DNA of 64,000 nt from Turnera subulata (Eukaryota; Streptophyta; Magnoliopsida; Malpighiales; Passifloraceae): contig JAKUCV010001034.1 of NCBI GenBank assembly GCA_028386065.3, positions 92,381 to 156,380 on the forward strand, given 5' to 3'. Below, piece by piece: positions 44,101-56,536 of the stretch (its first letter is position 1; every line of letters starts with the position of its first letter). Under the pieces are notes generated by a model that was not told the DNA's origin, made no database searches, and was given only the letters and a program-made list of their open reading frames with translations. A program made the translations under genes and the position numbers.

Positions 44101-47100
44101 GCAACGACCCTGAAATAAGGATAAAATATCAGCAGCAAAGCTTCAGCGGAGCACTGAACAAGATAAAAATCTTCAGTTCATGCAGTATTGGTTTATAACA
44201 TTTCATAATGATGGCAATATTGCAATGGAACTTAGATTAAGAAAGGTATAACAAAAGCTAAAGTCTTAAATACCACTCTTCCTTTTGTTGCTGACCGGTA
44301 CCCTTGAAGCTCTGACTCGATAACTTTAAGTAATGAATATGCTCCAAGCATATTCTTCTTTTCCAACTGACAAGCTACTTTTAACAACTGATGTCTGGTG
44401 AGCTGATTGATCAGATGATTTATAAACTGCAAGAAAAATCTAAGGTTGTGACTGCTAATAAAAACAGGTATATCTCTTAAAAAATTAATAATTATTCTGG
44501 AACAGGGTTAAAACATTGTAAAAACATTTAAATCACAGTGGTCAGCACCATTTCTGAATTGCTTCTGAACTTTTGGTGTCACTTCAGATCCACAGAGTGC
44601 ATGTATACACCCATGGCAATCATGTAAGCTCAAAGTTTTTATGTAAAAACACCCAACACCATTAGTACATTGATCAATCAATATAGATGTACTTATGGGT
44701 TTTACAGAACAAGAGAACCGTGTTTAAATGAATAGTATGCAAATTTGGTTGTAATCAGAACTCTGCTTTGACCCGGAACCACACAATGTCACTTTTTAAT
44801 CTAATACAATATTGTTTCTGGAAGAAAAAACAGAGACGAAACTTGACAACTACACATACCACTTTCTGCCGGCTAATATAGTGTTCTTGGCGCATGACCT
44901 TTAAATCATAATCACCTATAAATACATAAGGATCAAACCAGATTAAGATTACAGCAAGCACTTGTTAGAGATTGAATATTTTTCTCCTGGCCATCCTGGA
45001 ACAGATCCAATACCTTCCAAAAAGTAAGTGTCCTGCAGTTGAGCAAGCTCCCAGCACAGATCTGGAATAGTCTGAAAATTCATGCACAATCAGTAGAAAA
45101 TCAGCAGAAACAGGATTGCATTATAAAAGCCCCACAAGACGTTGAAATGTAGACGGTAAGGTCAAATATCTGCAAGTGAGTGGATGAGCAATGTATAGAG
45201 ACAAGCAACAAAGGGAATCAACATGTCTTGATTCCACTACTATTCTTTTTCCTTTGATGGTTAAACAACAATCTGATACAACGAACCAATGGGCTTGTAG
45301 CTCATTGGCACTCTTGTGTCAAAAGCACAAGAGGGGTGAGGTCTCGGGTTAGAGTCTCACTTTCCTCGACTAGTATCAAAAAAAAAAAAAAAAACAATCT
45401 GATACAATGAATCCAGTATTGATAAATAACCATTTAAACTGAGTAATAGTTTAAGGCAATATAGTATAGTTGGCCCAAAGCAGGGGAGCGTTAATCCCAC
45501 TCCCCAGGTTGTGGGCAACAAAATTTGATATTGCTAAATCATTTTATAAGTGGGATTAGCATCTCTGCGAATATCAATGCCACACAGTTTCTAGGTCTTG
45601 TTCCTGAAAACAAGTGTTTCAACCAATGCACTAAATCAAAATATTCCAGAACGAACCAACATGTATGATTGGAAAATATGGCTAAAAATGAAGATAGTTA
45701 TCATCAGGATACAAAGTCTAAGGAATCAGGACTGAGCTTCAGCTCGACAAACAACCATCAGCAAGCTCAAATTTCTCATTATCTTGTTAATTATATCACC
45801 GAACAATAAGGTTTGCCACTAAACAACTATTTCTTAGAAGACTGTGTGTACATAAAATACAGGTAGAATACACCTATACATACCTCAGATAATAACTTCT
45901 CTTCATCTTTATGAAGGTTTGAAAGTTCCTCCATCAGATCATTATTCTTTCTCCTGCTCATCATATAGAGCTTATAAAAGATAAAATGGGCTGAATCTCA
46001 ACGAATACAAGCTAGAATCTTTCTTTTCAATTGTGAAAATGCAGGCAGAATGTGACAGTTTAGTATGGCCACGGGATGACAGGGGTAGCATAAAGTCATA
46101 AGTTTTTTTGTGCATCGGGAGAAGTAGAATTCCTTTTCTGGTATTAAAACCATAAAGTGAGAGGCGTTGCAAGAAACAATGAGTAATGCTTTTAGCATAT
46201 GGTAAATTTTGTCTCAAACTCACAGAATCAGCATCTAAGTTCCATGCTAATTAGCCCGAACAGTACAATGTCATCGACTAAACTAGTTCAATCACTGTGT
46301 ATCACAATTCATCATCAATGACAGGTTAAATAGCTATTTACCTAAGAGAATAATGATCGAGATGAATGTGTGCTTCATCTGATGCTATTTGAGATTTGAT
46401 TGCCAGTAGAATAGCTTGCTGCTTAGAATTTGCTACCTGGGCTTCAACCCATTGCTTTTCACTTGTTCCAAATCTGTTAATTTAGAGAACAGTTAATGAG
46501 ATTTGGAGCTAAAGTGAACAGTATGAAGTGTCAAAGTTAATCTGAAAGAACAGAAAGAATAACAAAATTAGCTGCCTGAATTCCAATGGGTCGCAAACAT
46601 GAAGGCAAGATAATAATGAATGACCATACTACAGTACAGAGTTGCATGTTTGTGTGCAAGAGAGAAAGAGTAGAAGGAGAAGAGGATATGTATCACCCTT
46701 AACACTATCAACAACAGATGTAAATTCTTCCAGCTCGTTTCTGGGTTAAAAAGGAAACCCAGAACCATTTGAAGAGCAAATTTAAGAAAAGAGAACATAC
46801 ATAGAACGAAGCCGTTGCAATTCAGACACACGTTGGTGATGCGACTTCTCTCCATCTTCTGCATGAAAGAACCAGAGATAAATAGAACACATAGAGAATG
46901 CAGAATATCGAGCAACATACGAGTATCCCAACAATACATCTGCTTGTAAACTAATAGCAATAGCATCTTATAATTTTAGAGCTGCTGCATTTCTAGATGT
47001 AAACAGCCATGGAAAACCAGCACCAAAATCTACATTGAGAAGATAAAAATTGACAAGATAAAAATTGACAGCGAAGAGGGAATAAAATGCAGGGTAAAAG

Positions 47101-47885
47101 TGACGGGAAGAGTACCTCGTACTAAGATATTGGAGATATCATCAAGACTCATCCATGAACATTTTGACTTGCCTTCCTCAGCAACTAGTCTAAAAGGGAC
47201 CTGCTTGTTATTACATATACAAAGAATATCAGAAAAGAAAAGTGAACCAACCAGTGGACCAACTAGAATAAAAAGTAATCACACATTCCATAAACTAAAC
47301 AACTATGAACATTTTGAGAAATATGGCATAATGTTAAAAATTATCTAAAACAGAGACCCACTCATTGGATACCCATGTATACCATCCCTTTGGTCCAGAA
47401 CATCTTTTTGACTCAAGTTTCTGCATATACAGGTTCCAAGAGAAATGATATGGGCATACGGAGCTGCCTCAAAGAATAAAATTCTACATGTACGCACCGT
47501 GTCCAGCTGCTTAGAGAACCACAGATTTATTTCCTTCATACATGACGAATCTTGAAGCAAGTATGGCTGAAAATCAGAGTAAGCTAAGTAGATTCCATCC
47601 TCTGCACATGAAAAAGAAAAGTTGTTAGAATGAGAAGTGCAAAAAGAGTCGTTTGTTTAGCATGTGTTTGTGCATCCCACTTTTCATTAAGACTGGTCTG
47701 CAGTTGATGGATATTTGAATATGATCCGGTAATATTAGGCAGCACCTTCTGTAACAATAGGGCCTAAGTATTTAGGAATTTGTTTTTTTTATTGTTACTG
47801 GAGGGCACCTTACCGATACACCTGTCGCAACATGGATTGACAGCCCACTCATATATAAATAATGCATGCAACATACAAGGGCAAG

Positions 47886-47916
<31 letters not shown>

Positions 47917-49321
47917 AGCATTAAGATAGGTTTATGTTATCTCCACAGGTTAACTTAGATAGAGAACTTATGGATGATTGGCCACGCAGAAGATAAATTA
48001 AATGCCTGATATAATAGGAAGTGTAAAATAGATAGGAGAACACTACCATCTCCAGAATGATAATGAGCCAATTCCTGAGCTGTAGAAGCGATCCTTCCAA
48101 GAACTTCATTCACCTATTGACAACAAAAGATATCACTAAATAGCATTGACCAGTTTCCAAAAATTGAAGCAAACCACATTGAGAGGAGAGGGCACTCCAA
48201 CTTCTGTTGCTGTTAAAGAAATTAAGCATGGATGCTAAGTGCATACTCGTAAATTTCGTCCCGAGAGACTGTCATCTATTGCTGTAAGGTATCCACTAAC
48301 AGTAGATGTTGCAGCAACTCGAGCCCGTCTCCCCTGGATCAAAGATGATGCCTGGCCAGAGAGCATATCGAATTGAGATTGCAAATGTCTAAGCTGTCTC
48401 TGCAACTCTAACGCTTCCGCTTTGTAAGCCGCTGTTGCATCCCTGATATGAAACAAACCATTACCATCAGATATCAATGATGGCATGCATGAGTTAAGAG
48501 GATAAGATAACATAGAAGCAGCATTTTCTACTCCAAGATTCACATAAGAGGCCCAGACAGAGCATGATGTTTTGCTCTAGTGCAAAGGGGGAAAAGAAGC
48601 TCTAAGAGACTGCAACGTAACCAAAACAGAAATATTCTTATAAAAAAGCACATTTACCGTATATCTTTTAAACTTTCTTCGGCTCCGAAAACTGCCTCCT
48701 GATTATCGATCCTAGACGAAAATGCGGAAATGCTGTCATAAGCAAACTCCAAGTCTTCCCCCTGTTCATCATGCACAGCAGTCAATCCACAAGGATATTC
48801 TATCTTTCTCCCTTTTTAAGGGATAAAGATAATCAGAAATTTTTATAGCATTTCCAATTCGACTCCAATACAGCTAAACCTTCCCCTAAGTCAGTCAATA
48901 CAGGAAGTGATGTGGTTGTATCGTAGTAAAGGGAAAGGCATTCCAATTCTTACCTCTAATAGCTTGCCTTCCTCCAGAAACTGCTCATACCTGGACAGTT
49001 AAAATGTCAAATTCACAAGGCAAAATTCTAATCATTCTTAATTAAGAAATTAAAACTACAGCTAGATCTTGAGGATGCAAAGCAGGCTTAGATAGAGTGA
49101 TGTGAAGAAATGAAAGGAGAGAGAGAGAGAGAGAGAGAGACTGACTGGGCGAGTTCGGGGAGGGAGAGGACGTTGGAGGGGCGGAGGCTGGAGCAGATCC
49201 AGTCGAGGATGGGGCGCGCGTCGTCGTATTGGAACGGCCACTCGAAGCTGTCCGGGTCTAATGCCTCCGCCCCTTCGTACCCCAACTCTGCTACCAGTGT
49301 GCACAATCGAGCCCCGCTCAT
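41177..49321 (-). CDS. AUG3: AUGMIN subunit 3 (HAUS3-type), 18 exons, complete
   Basis: The gene encodes a subunit of the augmin complex, which recruits gamma-tubulin to existing microtubules in spindle and phragmoplast. Exons on the minus strand are 49321-49146, 48990-48954, 48761-48658, 48442-48247, 48113-48047, 47601-47498, 47200-47116, 46858-46801, 46473-46342, 45953-45884, 45071-45014, 44915-44860, 44426-44274, 44109-43998, 43880-43739, 43156-43081, 41968-41873 and 41308-41177. They total 1854 nt, or 617 residues, the length I recall for the Arabidopsis protein. Diagnostic stretches are [54 protein letters not shown] (here [14 protein letters not shown]), [34 protein letters not shown] and [18 protein letters not shown]. 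Much of the protein is predicted coiled coil. All frames join without stops. Intron 10 carries a SINE. Confidence 0.95.
42784..42804 (+). repeat. Poly-C run in AUG3 intron 16
   Basis: CCTCCCCCCCCCCCCAC then CCCCCC. Such runs are unusual in AT-rich plant introns and are prone to sequencing length error. Confidence 0.7.
45282..45392 (+). mobile_element. tRNA-like SINE in AUG3 intron 10
   Basis: The head contains TAGCTCATTGGCACTCT (A-box-like) and GGGTTAGAGTCTC (B-box-like), and the end is CTAGTATC followed by an A run. It is flanked by AACAATCTGATACAA at 45267-45281 and 45393-45407. At 111 bp it is short; it lies antisense to the gene and away from splice sites. Confidence 0.88.
47888..47916 (+). 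repeat. (GA)n microsatellite in AUG3 intron 5
   Basis: About 14 uninterrupted GA units. Likely length-variable. Confidence 0.9.
49113..49141 (+). repeat. (GA)n microsatellite at the start of AUG3 intron 1
   Basis: A GA run begins a few bases after the exon 1 donor (49145), so on the transcript it forms a CU-rich stretch just inside the intron. A second, shorter GA run lies in the leader at 49477-49493. Confidence 0.85.
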
Positions 49322-50738
49322 TCTCGCTCTCTTTGTTTTCTCTTTATTATTATTTTTAACTAGGTTTCGATTAGTTTGATTGTGATATGGATGCTCTTGA
49401 TTTGCGCATTCTCGATTTTGAAGCTGGTGCAAGTGCTGGTGTTTTACTTTACTCTAAAGCAGCAGGGTGGGCAAATGAGAGAGAGAGAGAGAGACCAGAG
49501 GATCTTTTTTGGCGCCGGCCGGATTGAAATGTCAAGTGGCACAAACTGATTTTCTTTTTTTTATTATTTTATTTTAAGGACGATGGTGGGTGAAGCGGAG
49601 GTGTCTACTTTATAAATTTTTTTTGTAACACTCTTGATTGTCGCACTCCTAAGACTAGTCTAAGAGGAATGGGGCGAAGAGAGGCGTGCTTTGTCTGCTT
49701 GTACCTTGAGGGACAGCACACGGTACACCGTCCTTCGAATTTTCAAATGAACACAACTTCCCCAGTAATAGTATTGTGGTACTGAAAATTTGAATACACA
49801 AAGAAAGTAGGAAGAGGGAGGTGAAGGAAAATCATGACTAATTTGTTCTAGTTTTCATATCCGTTGTAAACAAAATCGAGGATTGCCCGCTCTTGTTTGT
49901 TGATAAGAATAATATATGTCTCATAATAAAAAAAAGAAAAGAAAAGAAAAGAAAACGCATAGTAATGGTATACAAGACTAGTTCTTTCATCTACTAGCTG
50001 GTTACCGCTTTTCTTTCCTTTACACGCAACTGATAACCGTCCCTCCCACGAGTTCTGTACCATGGCGTTATTTGAAAAAAAAAAAAAAAACCTACAAGCG
50101 GAAAGGAAGGATAACTATTGTTATTCACATCAATCCTCCGCTATTGTATGGAAACAATAGTGTACCAACCCCCAGCTCATGAAAGGAGCTGCCTGCATAC
50201 TCGGCAGGGGAATTCAATACTGGTGCAAATGCACATAATCAACTAACAAAAGTATGCTTCTCATCAAACTACAGAAAGCTTACGCATCAGGTTAATGTTG
50301 CATATAAATAAAACGTCAGTATTCTTTGGAACCCAGAGCTGACGTGCAATTGACGTTTTTGACATCAGATGATGAGCTATATATCATCAACTTTCACCAA
50401 GTATGCTTGGCTGATATGCCACCAGAGAAAACATTTCAGTCGTAGTTTCACACCTCATAAGCATTCAATTCTTTGAAAAAGATGCTGTGTTAAGCCCCTA
50501 CGCTGAGATACTATGATTTAAAAAAATAATGCCTCATCCTTCTGTTTCAGAAACCACCTGCTGCCAGAATCTGGATGCATCAATTGACAATCTCAACCAG
50601 CAAGAACTTCTAGAGCCCATAACCGCAACTGCTCTTTCTGTGGATCTCCACCGTAGGTCATACTTTCCAAAGGCTTTAGGAACATCCCATTAGAATTTTG
50701 AGACAAAATTCCCTTGCCAACTCATCTGCAGGCCTTGG
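49322..50738. other. AUG3 upstream region and 3' flank of the next gene
   Basis: The part next to 49321 is the AUG3 leader and promoter, with a GA run at 49477-49493; no clear TATA box. Towards 50738 it is the 3' UTR of the minus-strand gene that ends at 50739. I see no other gene. Confidence 0.45.
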
Positions 50739-52384
50739 TCACTCCCTCTGATCACCAAAGTATCTTCGGGTGTCAAATGGTTGGCTCCTTGAGTTCAAAT
50801 AAGGAGAATCCATTGGAGTTCCACCATTCATTGGTGCAAATGCTGCAACCAGAAAACAAATGATATATAAAAACTACAGCATTTAATATGAAAATGAAAT
50901 GACGACTTGGCCATAGGCAGCAATGCACTTCTGTTCACCGGTAAGACATAGGTTGTAAGAGCTATGTAATAAAAGCTTCAGCCCAAAAATAGAAGTAGTC
51001 ATTGATGTTGAATCTATCCGAGTTAGTATACACCCTATGAATAGCCTAAACCATCGCAAGTTGAAGTTACCTTTCTCCCTCATTCTTCTTTCTCTGTCAT
51101 ATTCAAATTTGTCACGGATTTGGTTAACCTTTTCCCAGGTATCACCTTGTCTGTTCCTCCCAAATCCCCGTTCCTGCATTGAAATCGATCATTCTCAAGA
51201 TAACATAACGTATGACTAGTATATTCAACAGTAGAGGACATGAGCATGCTCGAAAGCTTATATAATTTAATTTTCCGGATTTCACCCAATGTCACTGCTC
51301 ATAATCATATATATGAATACCATGATTCCGGCATTGGAAAATGAAAAAGAGAGAATAAAACGCATGGATTTCCATAATCTTGTATACGGAGAAGCTTTTC
51401 ATAAACAGGGGGCCAAACATTAGCTGGGCTGTGACTAGAGTGACATTTCCTAACTTTGAATATCGAGAAACTGACAAGATTAATGAACTGAACTGACTTC
51501 CTCCGGGTAGCATTACGAATGTAATCCTATCAGAAAGTTATCAAATCCATACCTTCATTTGCTCAGACCGCCTGCTCCTGCAACATGGATGAAAGATGAG
51601 ACAATTAGGCACCACAGCAAAACAGATATAGGCACATAGCCTTCGTAGATTAATAGGAATACAGGAAACTTTGAACAAATATGATTCATAATGCACAAAA
51701 AAAAAAAAAAACTAACAAATGAATTGGCATACTTGTAAGGGTTAAAATCTTGATCATCATCTTCAGCAGACTCGTAATTGGCATGGTCTTGTGCAATCTT
51801 TTTGGAGTAGCCCTCGTCCCAGTACAGCCGCTCCCAGTTCTCCCTGAGTTCCTGATACAGCTCCATATATCTTTTACACCAAGGCTCGTGCTCCTGATAG
51901 CTTGGACAAAGTTAGATTAGAACAATCCACAACTAACAAAACCTAGATTTGGCAGCACAAATTGCAACAACTGCCACGGGAACAATACGGCGCAGTTTCA
52001 TACACCACAAATGGAAAGAACTAAACGCTAGTGAGTAACAATCCGTGAAGAGACAGAGAAATGACGAGAGCGCACCGCTTCTTTGATGACGAGGCGCGTG
52101 CGGCGCATGAACTGTTCGCGGAGCTGCTTGCGACGGCGGTTGGGGATGTTGTCTCTGGGGATCACAAAGCGCTCCCGCGGAGGCACGTGGTCCCCGATCT
52201 CGTGCATCTCGCCGTCGACAATCCACCACTCCGATTTCGAGTCGGTGTCCTTCGGAGGAGGGAAGGTGCGGGGCTTAGAGCGCCGCCTGTTTGGACCGGA
52301 TTCGGTTCTTACGTAGCGGAGCTGGGGGGCCGTGGACCGGAGACCAGGCCTTAAGGTTTGTAGTCGTCTTATGAGGGATGACAT
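50739..52384 (-). CDS. Conserved plant protein of unknown function, five exons, probable organelle-targeting start
   Basis: Exons on the minus strand are 52384-52076, 51893-51733, 51577-51553, 51173-51071 and 50842-50739, giving 233 residues with all frames joined. The N terminus MSSLIRRLQTLRPGLRSTAPQ is rich in Arg, Ser and Leu and lacks acidic residues, as mitochondrial presequences do. The core reads PPRERFVIPRDNIPNRRRKQ, then WERLYWDEGYSKKIAQDHAN, then an acidic patch SAEDDDQDFNPY. The C-terminal half is charged (KFEYDRERRMREK) and ends FDTRRYFGDQRE. I believe similar proteins exist across land plants, but I cannot name the function. The basic, tryptophan-containing core would suit an RNA- or ribosome-associated organelle protein; that is only a suggestion. 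Confidence 0.8.
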
Positions 52385-52957
52385 GATGGTGTGGGGGACA
52401 CGAGGTGGTGCAGAGGTCGGAGTAGGAGAGTTTGGGTGTGTGTTTGGTCTGGAAGAAAAAAGGCGGAGGTGGCTAAAACCCAGACCCGATGGCTCAGAAC
52501 TCAGAAGGGTTTTTTTTCTTCTTTATTTTTCCCAGTCCACCAGACTCAGCGGAACGGATGATTTACTATATCAATGCTGTTGTAAAATATATATATATAT
52601 AGAGAGAGAGAGAGTGAGAGATATATATTACAGTTCAATTCATTACAAAATCATCCAGGTTTTTATTTTTTCCCTTGGCTGGAATTTTAATTTAATTATT
52701 TTTTTATGGAATCAATTATATATATATATATATATATATATCAATTTGGGCTTCATATGAATGTTTATCTTTATTTAGTATTTTTTTATTTCTTTTTAAA
52801 AATAATAATAAGATGATGATAAAATAATAAGGGAGTAAGTTATTTCAATTTATATTGATTGTGTTTCCTTGGAATTTTTATCATTATTTTTCCAGTATTA
52901 TTTTATGTAATTAATTAATATTATTTTTAATTTTTATATATAAAAAAATATTAGTAT
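52385..52957. other. Promoter side of the unknown gene with AT/AG microsatellites
   Basis: Contains (AT)n then (AG)n at 52588-52628 and (TA)n at 52717-52741, and AT-rich sequence up to the E2 insertion. E2 begins 574 bp upstream of the start codon at 52384. Confidence 0.6.
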
Positions 52958-55900
52958 TGAAACGCCCCGACCCGTATTTACCGTACACAGTAAACACGTG
53001 CCGGAACTATGACGACCCAACCATACCAAGCCCAGCATACAGTGTATACGACAGATATCCGGGCTCAACAGCCCATAATAAAATAACAACAATAATAACT
53101 CAACCGGCCCAATGGCCCAATAATAGCAAAAATAATGCACAGCGGAAGACTTAACAACTCGCAAAACACTGTATGCGACACTGATGCAAACTATGGATCC
53201 GAGCCCTGTCCAAGGGATAACGTCGCAGCCTGTCTGGAATGCACCAATCCTGTACCAAAAGTAACTCATCCTACGGGATGAAAGCCCGCAGGTGAGGGGT
53301 GAGTCCGAAGTGCTCACCGACGAAGGAAAGACAATCAATATGCAACTATAATTACTCAAGTCAAAAATAGGCACAACAGCCAAACCAAAAGACTCAAATA
53401 AAAACCAATTTTCCAATTTTATCTTTCTGGGCCCTGTCACGGATAACTAGAGGTCAGACCTGGTTATCAACATATTCCGGGTGCCCGACCAAATCCAGAG
53501 AACCCAGGGATCGACATCCCAAAAATACGAACTCAGGGATAGACATCCCAAAAATAATCACGGGATAGACATCCCAAGCATAGACATGCTTATCACAAGA
53601 ACCCAGGTCAAGGCCACCACGAAACAGTCTTAAACCATCGAGTCGTACCACTACTTACCACCTGACAATTATATTACCGTCATTAAAATCAAATCGCAGG
53701 GATCGACATCCCTAACCAAAATACCGGGATAGACATCCCTACCCAAAATCCAAGGATCGACATCCTTATCACATTTTATTATTTATCCATTATTCTTATG
53801 GCCAAAGACACGAAAACAAATATCCAAAACTCAACACGGGGATAAACATCCCAAAACTACCAAATCAACATACTGGGATAAACATCCCGACAACAATCAT
53901 AACAAATGCAATCATCAACAGTGCAATAAACATCAAGCACAATAACCGAGTAATACAGGCACATATTGAAGGAAATCCATCCTCACCTTGGCCGATTACT
54001 CAACTCCGGAAACAATGACCGGTCCGACGCCGGCTCCTCGGGAAACTGCCCGATATCCAAACCTATACATCAAAACAATATATACACATAAATGCACATA
54101 ATCGGTATGCTATGATGCCAAAACTGCGAAATACCCTATCCCGGTTCATATCTCTTTTATTAACAACTTTTACAGAAAATATTATACCATACGTATATCC
54201 GAATATAATTCTGGTACCATACTTTAATTAAAACTCTCTCCAAAATATTTTCATAAAATAATATACTTTTCTAAAATAATAATTACCATAATTTTTCTGG
54301 AATTTATAATATATGTATATATTTTCCACAATATTTCCATAAAAATTATTATACTTTCAAAAATATAATTTCCAAGTATTATTATCTTTAGAAAACTCCA
54401 TTTCCAGAAAATATAACCATATAACTTATTTTCTAATAATAAATACGAATTTATTAATATACATATATATATTTCCCAAGTTATTCTCGTATGCATAATT
54501 ATTAATTATTTTCCATTTCTTATACTTTCCCAAAATTCCATAATAATCATATATATATATATATATTTCCCAAAATACTTCCATGATTTAATTTTCTAAG
54601 TATTAATCATAAATATATATATATATCAGATTTTATTTATTATTATTATTTTATTTATGTTTTTTTTTTAACTTGAACTGGGCCGTGAACAGTGCTGTCC
54701 AGCCCACTACATAGAGCCCAGGCAGGCCCACGCAGCGAGCCCAACATACAGCAGCCCAGCAGCCCAACCAAGCCCAAAGCGTCAAGCCCATCATGCCAAG
54801 ACCCAAGCCAAAGCCATACCATAAACCCCAAGCCCAACCATGAGCCCAAGTCCATAACAAACCCAAACTAAAACCCAACAAAACCCAAGCCCACATACAC
54901 TTCATGCCAGCCCATGCATGCTTGCTGCACTTGCAGCCCAAGTGCACGTGTGCAGTGCAATAAAACCAATCGTCTTCAACCTCATGCAACTGCTCACCTT
55001 GGTGCATGAGCATGGCGGCGAGACGGCGGCGACATGGTCGGAGGCGCGACGCAGGAAGAGCAAGGGCGGCAGCACGGAACAGAGGCACGGTGGCAGGGAG
55101 GGTCGGCTGCAGGCGTGAGGCGGCAGGGTCACTTCGTCAGGCTTCCTCGACTAGTCGGCATAAGCAACGAGGTGAGAAGCGGTGGCTGCAACACGAGCGG
55201 TGGCTGCTGTTCCTTCACGGTGGCGTTGAGGAGATGATGGTGGCGGTTGTCGTGGCAGCAAGGAAGGAGAAGGAAGAGCGGCGAGCTCGGGGAAGCAAGG
55301 TGGCGACGTGAGGGAAAGAGGGAGAGGAAAATGGTGGCGTGATGGGGGTGGCTAGGTGAAGATGATGGTGGTGGTCTACGCGTGTGAAGAGGGAGGGGAA
55401 ATAGTGGCGGTCGGCCGGTGAAGGTGAGGCAGCAGCAGGTGGTTGGTGTCTTGTTTGTTGTGTGGGTGAGGGTGGTTTACGGGTCTTGAGGAAAAAAAAA
55501 GAAGAGGAAGGAGAGGAAAAAGAATAAAAGGAGAAACAAGGAAGAAGAAGATAGGGAGAGTCACGGGTGAGAAGGCAGGAAGGGAAGGTGGAGCAGCAGC
55601 GGTCGGTCACGGGCGGAAGGAGGAAGACGACGGGAAAGAGGAGAAAAGAGAGAAAAAGAAAAAGAAGAAAAGAAAAGAAGAAAAGGGGAGAAGACAGGGG
55701 CATAACCATAATTTTCTGTCCCGAGTCCAAAAATATGACTTGGGCTCGGAAAATCCGATTAATTCTCCTGAGCATCGTCCAAGTCTCGAAACTGAAAACC
55801 GAGGCTCGGTTAGTTAGAAAGATTCTCTCGAGCACAGGAAAACTCTCGGTTTTGAAAAACGATGCCCGATTTACCTTGAATTAATTACCCAAGATTAATT

Positions 55901-55972
55901 CAACAGTAAATCACGGTAAAAAGACTTTTACAGTCCTGATAAAAATCCAAAAATTTTACCCGGGCTGTTACA
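52958..55972 (-). repeat. E2 3' LTR (3015 bp)
   Basis: Near-identical to 58336-61350. It contains the hairpin array at 53507-53888, an AT-rich middle (54100-54650), a G/C-rich segment with CCCA repeats (54680-54900) and a purine-rich segment (55480-55700). Long frames in it are low-complexity and not credible genes. Confidence 0.95.
53507..53888. repeat. Hairpin array in the E2 3' LTR
   Basis: Nine short hairpins share an AT-NRAC-AT core: GGGAT-CGAC-ATCCC (53507, 53699), GGGAT-AGAC-ATCCC (53536, 53562, 53726), AAGCAT-AGAC-ATGCTT (53576), AAGGAT-CGAC-ATCCTT (53752) and GGGAT-AAAC-ATCCC (53839, 53875). In two of them both arms have changed together, keeping the pairing. Confidence 0.85.
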
Positions 55973-56116
55973 GTCTACCCACCTTAAAAAGAATTTCGTC
56001 CCCGAAATTCCGTCTTATCTGTGGGTCCTACCACGATAAAGCTTCTGGCACACTCTGCCAGGTGTCCAAACTCAATGCGATATGTCGTTTATACCCTTAA
56101 GCGACATCTCGTCCTC

Positions 56117-56122
56117 TATAAG
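56117..56122 (+). promoter_or_regulatory. TATA box of the first E2 antisense ORF
   Basis: TATAAG within CCTCTATAAGAACC lies 42 bp before the ATG at 56159, which would leave a leader of roughly ten bases. Weaker match than the one at 57264. Confidence 0.4.
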
Positions 56123-56158
56123 AACCAAACCTCATGACTGGCATACTCACACACAGTC

Positions 56159-56536
56159 ATGGACTTCCCACTCCGATCTCGAACAACCTCAGACTCCGAG
56201 AACAACAGCTACATCGGTGGCACTGCCTTCCCGACAAGCTCCGATGAAGAACCTCCCAAGAAGCGGTTCAAGACAAACATCATCAGCTTGGAAGAGCACA
56301 TGGTCGTCTCCAGCAGACGGCGAAAGAAACGTGCTCCCAAGAAAGCTGAGGATAAGAAGGGCAAGGCGATAGCTGAGAGCAGCACTCCGCAGCAGACACT
56401 GACGCAGCTGAACGTCTCACTGAAGAAGATCAGCTCGGCGGTGTTGCAGATCGAACTGGCGTGCGCGGAGCTCTTCCCTCACATGAAAAACGTACAAAAG
56501 CTTGTAAAAGATCTTGAGAAGCAAGTAGCTCCATAG
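56159..56536 (+). CDS. First antisense ORF of E2: basic, coiled-coil-like protein of 125 residues
   Basis: An intact 125-codon frame antisense to the element. Residues about 40-75 contain two basic clusters (PPKKRFK; SRRRKKRAPKKAEDKKGK), like nuclear localisation signals. Residues about 80-124 form a heptad-like helix (LTQLNVSLKKISSAVL ... KNVQKLVKDLEKQV). The N terminus is Ser/Thr-rich. I recognise no family, and no related frame was found in E1. It might be a nucleic-acid-binding or partner protein for the second antisense ORF; inference only. Confidence 0.5.
   Translation: MDFPLRSRTTSDSENNSYIGGTAFPTSSDEEPPKKRFKTNIISLEEHMVVSSRRRKKRAPKKAEDKKGKAIAESSTPQQTLTQLNVSLKKISSAVLQIELACAELFPHMKNVQKLVKDLEKQVAP

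Noticed and set aside
54651..55088. 145-codon frame in the E2 LTR (and copy at 60034-60465)
   Set aside because: Trp/Gly/Leu repeats from CCCA-rich sequence; no domain, no promoter of its own.
55215..55835. 206-codon frame in the E2 LTR (and its copy at 60854-61213)
   Set aside because: Low-complexity Ser/Phe/Leu/Pro content from purine-rich repeats; present twice only because LTRs are duplicates.
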